A DNA stretch of 64,000 nt from Ursus arctos (lineage: Eukaryota; Chordata; Mammalia; Carnivora; Ursidae): positions 8,100,501 through 8,164,500 of the forward strand of contig NW_026622875.1 of NCBI RefSeq assembly GCF_023065955.2, written 5' to 3'. The position numbers were made by a program, and so were the translations under genes. The first letter of the stretch is position 1. Each line of letters starts with the position of its first letter. Below the pieces are notes generated by a model. That model ran no database searches, was not told where the DNA came from, and saw nothing but the letters and a program-made list of their open reading frames with translations. Below, piece after piece: positions 21,628 through 32,266 of this stretch.

Positions 21628-22641
21628 GTCTATCTATGAATGAGAAGTATATTCATCCAACTAGGGAACAATACAAAGTAAAATTGGTGAGCACATGTAC
21701 ACGCAGGCCATTCTGTATAGAAATCCAGGTGTGATATCTGCCTGTAAATCAAATGAGTCATCTAAACCCTTGAAATGGTCAGTCCCCCTAATACAGTGCC
21801 CACTTTGGATAGGCTTAAAGAGACATTGTTAATAAAGAAAAGTAAAAGCAAGTACGCAGTAGAGCAAATATGCACGAGTTCATTTTGGCGTACCCTGCCC
21901 CAAAGGCAGCCACATGAAAAGAAGGAGGAGGGGAGACACTTAGAAGCAGAAGTAGTTTGCTGTGGCAGATTTCATATTCTTAAATATATTCTTCTAAATG
22001 TATTATTTTTAAAATAGAAAGATATGGCATTATGTTCTTATATCTGTAGTTAGTATTTTTTAAATCTTTTTTTAGTGCAGCTCATACTTGGAGATTATTA
22101 TTCATCATCCCTTATTTTTGTTTGGGGCTTGTTTTTACTCCAAAGCGTGCAGTGCTGTACGAGATGGTCCTGGGCCATGGATGGTCACCAGCACAAGAGT
22201 ATATTCCAATCCAGCTTGCCACAAACCAAATTTCAGGAAGTGAATGTTATTTTTCCATTTGCTTCCATTATGAAACTGGCAGTATATGCCCTGTAGGGAA
22301 ACAAAACGGTCCTTGGATATCATCAAATCTCATTTAAAAACTGAGCAAATCCATATTTCTGATGAAGAGCTAGTAGCCAAGGAAACTGAAAAGAAATTAT
22401 ATGGCTGCTGAAGAGTTTGATATAATGTAGGAAAAGGCAAAAAAAAGTAATTTTCTTTTGTTTGGTCCACAACAACCATCAGACCCTGAGATGATGGAGG
22501 ATTTTAAAGTGTTTTTCCAAAAACACAGGCAATTACATAATTGACAGGAGTTCAGGTATTGATAATTTGGAAGGTATTTATTTGTGTTATAGTCAATTTG
22601 CATAAAGTTGTATGTTTGCAAACAGCAGAGAAGTCTGTCTA

Positions 22642-22843
22642 GGGGCGCCTGGGTGGCACAGCGGTTAAGCGTCTGCCTTCAGCTCAGGGCGTGATCCTGG
22701 CATTATGGGATCGAGCCCCACATCAGGCTCCTCCGCTATGAGCCTGCTTCTTCCTCTCCCACTCCCCCTGCTTGTGTTCCCTCTCTCGCTGGCTGTCTCT
22801 ATCTCTGTCAAATAAATAAATAAAATCTTTAAAAAAAAAAAAA
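22642..22843 (+). mobile_element. Carnivore SINE, ursid-type subfamily
   Basis: The head GGGGCGCCTGGGTGGCACAG, the diagnostic GTGATCCTGGCATTATGGG and CTCCGCTATGAGCC, and the tail CAAATAAATAAATAAAATCT with about 17 A mark a full-length copy. A perfect 11-bp duplication, AAGTCTGTCTA, lies at 22631-22641 and 22844-22854. The intact ends and A tail suggest a young insertion. Confidence 0.96.
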
Positions 22844-22854
22844 AAGTCTGTCTA

Positions 22855-23202
22855 AAGGAGCCAGAGTCACATGTCATAAGTTGGCAGATCCATTTGGAGT
22901 GAGAGAAAAAGAGCCAACTAAAGAACACCAAATTCCTGTGTTTCCTCTGTTCGTATTTTTGCCCTATCCATATTAGAGACCAGTAAGAAATTATAAAATG
23001 AAAATTTTTTCTTTTTTTAAAAAAAGATTCAGTGGACTTTTAAAAATAAGTTGCTTTATGGGAAACTCATCATTTTTCATATGAAATATTCACGTCAATT
23101 ATCCAACAGCCATTAAAATATTATGTCACCATTAAAACAAGCCACAAATGTGAGAAACATAATGCCATTTCAGAAATCTGAGTATGATTCTGCTTCTCAT
23201 AG
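22855..23202. other. Unassigned sequence between two SINEs
   Basis: AT-rich, with no gene or recognised repeat. Confidence 0.4.
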
Positions 23203-23217
23203 TAAGCATCCTAATTT

Positions 23218-23433
23218 ATTTTTTTAAAGCTTTATTTATATATTTTAAAGAGAGATAGAGAGAGCACAAGAGGGGGAGTGGCAGAGGGAGAGGGAGAGAG
23301 AGAATCCCAAGCAGAGCTGGCATGGGGCTCATCGTGAGGCTCGTCATGGGGCTCGATCTCATGACCCTGAGGTCATGACCTGAGCCACAGTCAAGAGTCT
23401 GATGAGTAATGGGCTGAGCCACCTAGGTGCCCC
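23218..23433 (-). mobile_element. Carnivore tRNA-Lys SINE, older copy
   Basis: It begins TTTTTAAAGCTTTATTTATA, passes through AGAGAGATAGAGAGAGCAC, and ends CTGAGCCACCTAGGTGCCCC. An internal near-duplication of GGGGCTC-type text at 23320-23355 is unusual for the family. The flanks (AAGCATCCTAATTTA and AAACCTCCTGATTTC) look like an eroded target duplication. Confidence 0.88.
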
Positions 23434-23629
23434 AAACCTCCTGATTTCTAAGTAGCCTTTTCAGATTGGCTTCTTGCATTTAAGCTTCCTTTACATCTTT
23501 TTGTGGTTTGATAGCTCATTTCTTCTTTGCATAAATAATATTCCATTGTTTGGATGTATCTATCATTGTAAAATCACAGATAATAGTTTCACTGCCCTAA
23601 AAATCCTTTGTGCTCTGTATATTCATCCT

Positions 23630-23880
23630 GAATTAATTCTTCATTAATTCTACGAGTATTTCTGAGTGCCCACTCATGCCAGCATTCTTCTAGGAACTTC
23701 AGAAATGTCAGTGAACAAAACAGGCACATATCCTTGGATTCACAGAAATGATTCTAGTAGTGAAAAACATACAATAAATAATAGAAATGACAAATAAATA
23801 ATAGGGTGTTAGAAAGTGTTAAGTGCTACGAAAAGAAAATATAGAGCCGGCTAAGAAGAACCAGGACAGAAAAGATTGAT
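23630..23880 (-). mobile_element. L2 fragment
   Basis: The blocks TTCTGAGTGCCCACTCATGC, GTGAACAAAACAGGCACA and AATAATAGGGTGTTAGAAAG, and a later GCTAAGAAGAACCAGG block follow L2 in reverse orientation. Confidence 0.65.
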
Positions 23881-24835
23881 GTATATACAAAAGGGGGTAG
23901 TTCTAGAAGGACTCATATCAAACTATCACCACTAGTTTTCTCTGAAGAGTCAGATCGGGGATGGAGGTGGAGGAGAAGTGGAGGGTGAAGGTGAAACTTG
24001 CACATTTTTAAATTACACATTTCTGCAAGGCTTGGAATTTTGCAACAACAGTGGTTAATTTCAGTAATAAAGAGAGATGCTGGTGATTTGGACCTGGGTG
24101 ATGATTCCAGATCCCCAGCATCTGGCTGAACCAGAGTTTATGGAACTGAGTTTCAGTCCCAACCCTGCTATTGGACAGTTTCAGTTCCTCAAACAGGGTG
24201 TATCATCTGCATGTACCACCACTTCCTCACCCTTATTCCAAGAGTATATTGCGGGGTCATGGGTTCTTAACCTGTGCTCACTAAAAAACCGTCAGGGGTC
24301 CCTTTCAAAGGGACCCAGATCCCCCTCTTTCCTCCTTTCCTTACCCTACAAACAGAGCAACTGTGATATAGCTGGTGTTACTCAGTGGCCTTCCTGATAG
24401 ATATTTAAACCAAGAACTCCACAGTTTAAGGAAACTTGAAAAGCACTCAGCTGGATCATTTTTCAGGTCCATTAAAAGAGTCTTTTAGGCTCTAAATTAA
24501 TTCTAAGTGTATTATGTCAGAGCTGGAAAAATGTATATGTTTGTTATTTGGCCAAGTTTTTCATCAGCCTCAATTTTATTGCTAATTTTATATCACTAAT
24601 GTAAAGTTTAAAAAAATACTTCTCTTTCATGTTAATTTCCTGTCCTTTCTCCAGACATCTGCATTCATCAATTTACAATAGTTTGTTGGGAGAAAATAGG
24701 CCAGATAGTTCGAAACATTTGAAGTTTATCTCACTGTCTGCCTGGATTTATTGATATCTATCAAAGAGCAAACTACGATTAGCAAATTAATGCATTGTGC
24801 CTATACTAACCAGTCTATATTGTTTTCTATTTTAA
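23881..24835. other. Unassigned sequence
   Basis: No exon or confident repeat. A 106-codon frame at 24077-24397 has no recognisable domain and is treated as chance. Confidence 0.4.
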
Positions 24836-25210
24836 TTCCAATATAGTTAACATATAGTGTTATATTAGTTTCAGGTGTGCAACACTGATTCAGTACTTAC
24901 ATACATCACCCTGTGCTCATCACAATTGCACTCCTTAATTCCCATCACCTATTTCACCCATCTCCCTGTCCACCTCCCCTCTAGTAACCATCAGTTTGTT
25001 CTCCATAGTTAAGAGTCTGTTCCTTGGCTTGTCTCTCTCTTTCTTTTTTCCCTTTGCTCATTTGTTTTGTTTCTTAAATTCCACATATGAGTGAAATCAT
25101 ATGGTATTTGTCTTTCTCTGACTGGCTTAATCTGCTTAGCAATATATTCTGTAGCTCCATCCATGTTGTAGCAAATGGTAAGATTTCATTCTTTTTATGG
25201 CTGAATAGTA

Positions 25211-25250
25211 TACACACACATACACACACACACACACATGCACACACATA
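25211..25250. repeat. (CA)n microsatellite inside L1
   Basis: Interrupted CA repeats with TA and TG variants lie in the L1 ORF2 C-terminal coding part. The related L1 at 3371-3862 has no such run. Confidence 0.9.
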
Positions 25251-27768
25251 CCACTTCTTTATCCATTCATCTGTGGATGAACACTTGGGTTGCTTCCATA
25301 ATGTGGCTATTGTAAATAATGCTGCTATAGTCATAGGGGTGCATTTATCCCTTTTAATGAGTATTTTTGTATTTTGGGGGAAAATGCACAGTAGCCATTG
25401 CTGAATCATAGGGTAGTTCTGTCTTTAACGTTTTGAGAAGCCTCCATACTGTTTTCCACAGTGGCTGCACAGTTTGCATTCCCACCAACAGTGCAAGAGG
25501 GTTCCTTTTTCTCCACATCCTTGCCAACATTTGTTGTTTCCAGTGTTTTTTATTTTAGCCATTCTGACAGGTGTGAGGTGATATCTCATTGTAGTTTTGA
25601 TTTGCATTTCCCTGATGATGAGCGATGTTGAGCATCTTTTCTTGTGTCTGTTGGCCATCTGGATGTCTTCTTTGGAAAAATGTCTATTCATGTATTCTGT
25701 CCATTTTTTAATTGGATTATTTGTTTTGGGAGTATTGAGTTGTATATATTCTTGATACTAACCCTTTATCAGATTTGTCATTTGCAAATATCTTCTCCCA
25801 TTCAGTAAGGTGTCTTTTACCTTTGTTGATTGTTTCCTTTGCTGTGAAGAAGCTTTTTATTTTGATGTAGTCCCAATAGTTAATTTTTGCTTTCGTTTCC
25901 CTTGCCTCAGGAGGCATATCTAAAAAAATGCTGCTACAGCCAATGTCAAAGATATTATTGCTTGTATTCTCTTCTAGGATTTTTATGGCGTCAGGTCCCA
26001 CATTTAGGTTTTTAATCCATTTTGAGTTTATTTTTGTGAATGGTGGAAGAAAGTGGTCCAGTTTCTTTCTTTTCCAGGTAGCTGTCCAGTTTTCCCAACA
26101 CCATTTGTTGAAGAGACTGTCTTTTTCCCATTGGATATTCTTTTCTACTTTGTCAAAGATTAATTGATTATATAATTGTAGGTTTATTTCTGGGTTTTCT
26201 ATTCTGTTCTGTTGATCTATGTGTCTATTTTTGTGCCACTATCATACTGTTTTGATTACTACAGCTTTGTAATATAACTTGAAATCTGGAATTGTGTTAC
26301 CCCAGTTTTGCTTTTCTTTTTCAAAATTTTGCTTTTGCTATTCAGGGTCTTTTGCGGTTCCACACCAATTTTAGGATTGTTTGTTCTAGTTCTGTGAAAA
26401 ATGCTGTTGGTATTTTGGTAGGGATTGCATTAAATGTGTAGATTATTTTGGGTAGTATAGACTTTTAAACAATATTTGTTTTTCCAATCCATGAGCATAG
26501 AATGCCTTTCCATTTCTTTGTGTCATCTTTGATTTCTTTCATCAATGTTTTGTGGCTTTCAGAGTACAGGTCTTTCACCTCTTTGGTTAGGTTTATTCAT
26601 AGGTATCTTATTATTTTTGGTGCAATTGTAAATGGGATTGTTTTCTTAATTTCTCTTTCTGTTGCTGCATTAGTAGTGTATAGAAATGCAATAGATTTCT
26701 GCCCATTGATTTTGTATCCTACAACTTTACTGAATTCATTTATCAGTTCTAGTAGTTTTTTGGTGGAATATTTTGGGTTTTCAATATGTAGTATCATTTC
26801 ATCTGCAAATACTGCATGTTTTATTTCTTTCTTACCAATTTGGATGACTTTTACTTCTTTTTGTTGTCTGACTGGCTAGGACTTCCAGTACTATGTTGAA
26901 TAAAAGTAGTGAGAGTGGACATTCTCATCTTATTCCTGATCTTAGGGGAAAAGCTCTCGGTTTTTTCCCATTGGATATGATATTTGCTGGGGGGTTTTCA
27001 TAGATAGCCTTTGTTATTTTGAGATATGTTCACTCTAAACCTACTTTGTTGAGAGCTATCACCATGAATGAATATCATACTTTGTGAAATATTTTTTCTG
27101 AATCTATTGAAATGATCATATGGTTTTTATCCATTCTCTTATTAATGTTGACATATCACATTGATTGATTTGCAAATATGGAGCCACCCTTTCATACTGG
27201 GAATAATCCCACTTGATCATGATGAATGATTTTTTTTAATGAATTGTTGGATTCGGTTTGCTAGTATTTTGTTGAGGATTTTTGCATCCACATTTATGAG
27301 AGATATTTGCCTACAGTTCTCTTTTTTTGTGGTGTCTTTATCTGGTTTTGGAAACAGGGTGATGATGACCTCCTGGAATGAATTTAGAAAATTTCCTCTT
27401 TCTATTTTTTGGAATAGTTTGAGAAGAATAGATATTAACTCTTCTTTAAATGTTTGGTAGAATTCACCTGTGAAGTGGTCTGGTCCTAAGCTTTTGTTTT
27501 TTGGGAGGTTTTTTGTTTTTTGGGTTTTTTTATTATTATTATTACTGTTTCAATCTCCTTCCTGGTAATCAGTCTGTTCAAGTTTTTTTATTTCTTCCTG
27601 CTTTAATTTTGGTAGGCTCTATGTTTCTAGGAATTTATCTAGGAATTTCTTCTAGGTTGTCTAATTTGTTGGCATATAGTTTTTCATGATATTCTCTTCA
27701 GTTATTTGTATTTCTGAGGTGTGTTGGTTGTTATTTCTCTTCTTTCATTTGTGATTTTGAGTCCTCTG

Positions 27769-27778
27769 CCCCCCCCCC

Positions 27779-27815
<37 letters not shown>
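27769..27815. repeat. C(12)-(GT)15 compound simple repeat inside L1
   Basis: Twelve C residues at 27769-27780 directly precede about fifteen GT units at 27781-27810. The equivalent place in the L1 at 8660 holds (CT)n instead. Confidence 0.92.
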
Positions 27816-29183
27816 AGATGAGTCTGGCTAAAAGTTTATCAATTCTGTTGATCTTTTCAAAGACCCAGCTCCTGTTTCATTGATGTGTTCTATTATTTTT
27901 TTTGTTTCTACATCATTTATTTCTGCTCTAATCTTTATCATTTTCTTCCTTCTACTGGTTTTGGGTTTTGTTTGTTCTTTTTTTTCTAGCTCCTTTAGGT
28001 GTAAGATTAGGTTGTTCATTTGAGATTTTTCTTGCTTCATGAGGTGGGCCTGTATTGCTATAAACTTTCCTCTTGGAACAGCTTTTGCTGAATCCCAAAG
28101 ATTTTGGACTGTTGTGTTTTCATTTTCATCTCTCTCCACATATTTTTTTAAATTTTCTTGTTGAATTCTTGTTTGACCCATTCATTGTTTAGGAACATGT
28201 TATTTAACCTCCATGTATTTGTGTTCTTTCCAGATTTTTCTTGTCATCGATTTCTAGTTTCACAGCATTGTGGTCAGAAAAGATGCGGTATGACTTCAGT
28301 CTTTTTGAATTTGTTGAGGCTTCTTTTATGGCCTACTATGTGATCTGTTCTGGAGAATGTTCCCTGTGCACTTGAAAAGAATGTGTATTCTGGTGGTTCA
28401 GGATTCAATGTTCTGAATATTTCTGCTAGATCCATCTGGTGCAACGTGTCATTCAAAGCCACTGTTTCCTTGTAGATTTTCTGTTGGATGACCTGTCCAT
28501 TGATGTACACGGAGTCTTAAAGTCCCCTACTATTATTGTATTACTATTGATGATATCTTTTATGTTTGTTATTAGCTGCTTTTTTGTATTTGGGTGCTCC
28601 CATGTTGGGTGCATAAATACTTACAATTATTGTATCTTCTTGTTGGATTGTTCCCTATGATTATATAGTGTGCTCCTTTGTCTCTTATTCTAGTCTTTGT
28701 TTTAAAGTCTTTTTATTTTTTCTGATATACGTATTGCTACTCTGGCCCTCTTTTCACTTCCATTTGCAACATAAATATTTCTTTATCCCTTCACTTTCAA
28801 TCTGCAAGTGTTTTTCGGTCTGAAATTAGTCTCTTGGAGTCGGCATGTGGATAGGTCTTGCTTTTTTATCCACTCCATCACCCTGGCTTTTTATTGGACT
28901 TAGTCCCTTTACATTCAAAGTAATTATTGATAGGAATATACTTATTGCCATTTTGTTATTTGCTTTAAGGTTGTTTTTGTAGTTGTTCTCTGATCCTTTC
29001 TTCTCTTTCTCTCTTTTGTGGTTTGCTGGGGGGTTTTTTAGTGAGATACTTGGATTCTTTTCTCTGTATTCTTTGAATATCTGTTATTTTTTTTATTTGT
29101 GGTTACTGTTAGGTTTGTAGATAGCATCTTCTGCATATAGTAGTCTATATTAAGTTGATTATTGCTGAAGTTCAAACCCATTC

Positions 29184-29381
29184 TTTTTTTTTTTTTTTTT
29201 TGAGAGAAAGAGAAAGTGAGTGGGGATGGGGAAGGGCAGAGGGAGAGAGAGAGAGAGAATCCCAAGCAGGTTCTACACCCAGTGTGAAGCCTGACACCAG
29301 ACTTTATCTCATGACCCTGAGATCATGACCTGAGACAAAATCAAGCGTCGGCTGCTTAACCGACTGCCACCTAGGTGCCCC
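29184..29381 (-). mobile_element. Carnivore tRNA-Lys SINE nested in L1
   Basis: A T-run leads to a GAGAGAAAGAGAAAGTGAGT tract, and the element ends CCACCTAGGTGCCCC. Approximate duplications TTCAAACCCATTC and CCCAAACCATCC flank it. It lacks the CTGAG just before the usual GCCACC head, a small deletion. Confidence 0.9.
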
Positions 29382-31433
29382 CCAAACCATCCTTTACTCC
29401 TCCCCCCTCTCATGTTTGAGGCTTATGGTGTCATATTTTACATCCTTTTATTTTGTGAATCCCTTGACTGATTTTTTTTTTACAGAAATACTTATTTTTA
29501 CTTCTCTTGTGGTTCCTAAGTTTCATTCTCTCACTTATGGTCTTTCCTTTCCACTGAGAGTCCCCTTTAATATTTCTTGTAGGCCTGGTTTAGTGGCCAT
29601 GAATTCCTTTATTTTTTGTTAGTCTGAGAAACTGTTTACTTCTTCTTCTATTCTGAATGACAGCTTCGGTGGATAGAGTATTCTTGGCTATAGATTTTTC
29701 CCTTTTAACACTTTGAATATATCGTGCCACTGGCTTACAAAGTTTCTGCTGAAAAATCTGCTAATAGCCCTATGAGGTTTCTGTTTTATGTAACTATCTT
29801 TTTTTCTCTTGCTGTTTTTAGGAATTTTTCTTTATCATTACTTTTGGCTGTTTGGGTTATTATGTGTGTTGGTGTGAACCTCCTTTGGTTGATTTTGTTG
29901 GGGGCTCTCAGTGCCTCCTAGATTTGGATGCCTGTTTCCGTCCCCAAATTTGTGAAAATCTCGGCTGTTATTTCTTCAAAAAAATGTTCTGGCCCCTTTT
30001 CTTTCTCTTCTCCTTCTGGGATCCCTATGTGCAAATGTTATTACACTTGATAGAGTCACTGAGTTCCCTAAGTTTACTCTCATTTTACATAAATCTTTTT
30101 TCTCTCATTTGTTCAACTTGATTACTTTCAATTACTGCCTTCTAGTTATCAATTTGTTCTTCTGCTTCTTCCAGCCTGCTGTTTATTCCATCAAGTGTAT
30201 TATTAATTTCATCTATTGTGTTCTTCATCTCTGTGGGTTCTTTTTTATCTCTGTCTTAGCGTCTTCACTGATGTCCTCCACTCTTTACTCTTGTCCAGTG
30301 AGTATCTTTATGATCATTATTTTAAATGATCTCTCAGGCATGTTACTTATATCCATTTTGCTTAGGTCTCTTCCTGTGGTTTTGTCTTCTTTCATTTGTG
30401 ACATATTCTTCTGTCTCCTCATTTTGCCTAACTCTCTGTGTCTGTTTCTATGTGTAGGAAAGTCGGCTTGCTCTGAAAGTTAGGAAAGTCCTTGAAAGTA
30501 GTGGGCAGGACATGAACCTTTAACTAGGTGGCACTGGTCCTCCTCCACAGGGAATGTGCAGCCACAGTGGAGTCCAGGCCAGCCAGGACTACTCTGCAAA
30601 ACATGGGAGGGAGGTGCAGTTTTAACAAGTGCACATATCCTCAGTGGAAGGTCAGGAGACAGTGTTGGCAAGGTTTATACAGGTCTTCTGGGGGAGGGGA
30701 TCTCTGGTACTGGGACTGTGGCAGGTCTGGCTGGAGGGGGTGTGTGATATAAGTGAGTAAGGTAGTGAGTACAGGTGCCATGCTGGTTCCCACAGGTGGC
30801 CCTGTGTTTATGACGAGGGGTGGGGAGGGGAGATGGCACCTGCCGGCTTCTTTATTCCTGGAGAAGTCCCTTAGTGAACTCTGAGATTAGTAACTAACTC
30901 TTCCTCCTGTAAGTCCCAGGTGCCTTTCAAACTGCTGCTTCCAAACTGTATCTCCATGGGCAGTTTGCTGTGTTGTCTTTGTAAGGACAGGAGCTCAGTT
31001 TCCTATCACCCTCTGGGCTCCCTCAGAGCTGAGCCTGCTGAATTTTAAAGTTCCAGGCTTTAAGTCCCACTGGTTGTAAGCACTCACAAAATTCAGCTCC
31101 TCTAATTTCAAAGCCAAAAGCTATAAGGTTTTCTCTTCCCCTTTTAGGATCGCTGGTGTGCTAGTCTGTTTCTTGCCCTTCTCCATGCCTGTGGCTCTTT
31201 CCCTTCAGAAGCAGACCTGTAGGGTTTAGGTTCCTACCAAGTCCTCAAGTCCTTGTCCTTCCTACCCTTTTCGATGTGGCCTCTTCTGTACATTTAGTTG
31301 TGGAGTTTGTTGAGCCAGTTTTTGGGTACTCTTCTGGATTGTTTGCTCTGGTGCAAAATTTTATCTAGTTGTATCTGTGGGACAAAGAGAGTTTAGGGTC
31401 CTCCTACCCTGCCATCTTCCCCAGAAGTCCCCT

Positions 31434-31858
31434 GGCTGGTCTATTTTTATTGAAATTGTTTGGTTTGCCTTATTTACAGGAAACCAATCTTATTTCAAAT
31501 TGTATATGAAGGAACCTATGAAAATATAAAATAAAAGAGGTGATTTACTCAATATGGGGGGGAAGAAATAAAATAAATCTAGCAGTTGAGTAATTTTTTA
31601 AAAATTTATCCCTGTAAATTTTCACAATTGCTAAATGTGGTTTGCAAATTTACTTCTGAGCACCCTGGTGGCCAGTAAGGAAGGAAATAAAATAAATGAA
31701 AAATCTAAAATGTCCATAAATAGGAGTATTATAATTGCTTAGAGGGGGGGAAAGCTGTTTATTTATTTGGTTAATGATGCTGTATTCACTGAAGCTAGTT
31801 CATCAAAAGAGGTGTTTATATTATGCAACAACATTTAACCACTAAACATAGAAATAGA
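31434..31858. other. Unassigned AT-rich sequence
   Basis: Short flank between the L1 and MER20, with no gene or recognised repeat. Confidence 0.4.
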
Positions 31859-32085
31859 GCACTGGTTCCCAACTGGAAGCAATTTTATGCCCAGCTTTGG
31901 GACTTTTGGTAATGTCTGGAGACATTTTTGGTTGTCATGACCGAAGGAGCGGAAGCAGGTGCTATTGTCATCTAGTGGGCAGAGGCCAGGGATGAGGTTA
32001 ACCATTCTACACTGGACAGGACAGCCCCCTGCCAAAACAAAGAATTATCCAGCCTGAAATATCAGTGGTGATCAAGAAACCCTGC
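31859..32085 (+). mobile_element. MER20 (hAT-Charlie DNA transposon)
   Basis: GAGCACTGGTTCCCAACTGG, then GTAATGTCTGGAGACATTTT, CATCTAGTGGGCAGAGGCCA and CAAAGAATTATCCAGCC match MER20 along its whole length. MER20 copies are reported as regulatory elements in endometrial stromal cells of placental mammals (established literature). Whether this copy is active is unknown. Confidence 0.9.
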
Positions 32086-32091
32086 AACAGA

Positions 32092-32266
32092 CCCTTGCCT
32101 CTCAAAGTGTGGTCCACGGACTAGCAACATTGACATTACCTGGGTACTTGTTAGAAATTCAGATTCTCAGGCCCATCCGAGACCTGCTGAATCAGTATCT
32201 ATAGTTTAACAAAATCCCACAAATGATTCATATGCACATTAAAATTTAAGAAGCACTGCTACAGCA
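32092..32266 (+). mobile_element. MER5A (hAT-Charlie DNA transposon)
   Basis: CTCAAAGTGTGGTCCACGGA, then ACCTGGGTACTTGTTAGAAA, GAGACCTGCTGAATCAG and TTAAGAAGCACTGCT match MER5A. It starts only about six bases after MER20 ends. Confidence 0.88.

Larger units (their letters stand above)
17140..22630. other. Unassigned sequence, probable downstream intron
   Basis: After the exon B donor I find no further convincing exon. A T-run lies at about 17226-17247, an L2 fragment at about 17560-17720 and a small tandem duplication at 21559-21627. Short ORFs here lack domains or splice context. If the gene continues to the right, this is intron sequence. Confidence 0.45.
24836..31433 (-). mobile_element. 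Near full-length L1 (about 6.6 kb), inactive
   Basis: On the minus strand, the element starts near 31433 with the same 5' end as the L1 ending at 13010, and runs through a 5' UTR (about 30480-31433), ORF1 (about 29880-30300), ORF2 and a 3' UTR ending near 24836. ORF2 landmarks are the endonuclease piece at 28274-28510 (DTLHQMDLAEIFRTLNPEPP; TFSRTDHIVGHKRS), the RT piece at 26597-26797 and the C-terminal part at 25074-25691 (CSTDEWIKKWY). At 26798-26809 the RT catalytic FADD reads FADE, and many stops and shifts are present. A SINE sits at 29184-29381. No clear target-site duplication was found; a shared GTCTAT on each side is only weak support. Confidence 0.93.

Noticed and set aside
26502..26879. 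125-codon plus-strand ORF resembling a membrane protein
   Set aside because: Antisense of L1 RT sequence. The hydrophobic character is a by-product of A-rich L1 sense strand.
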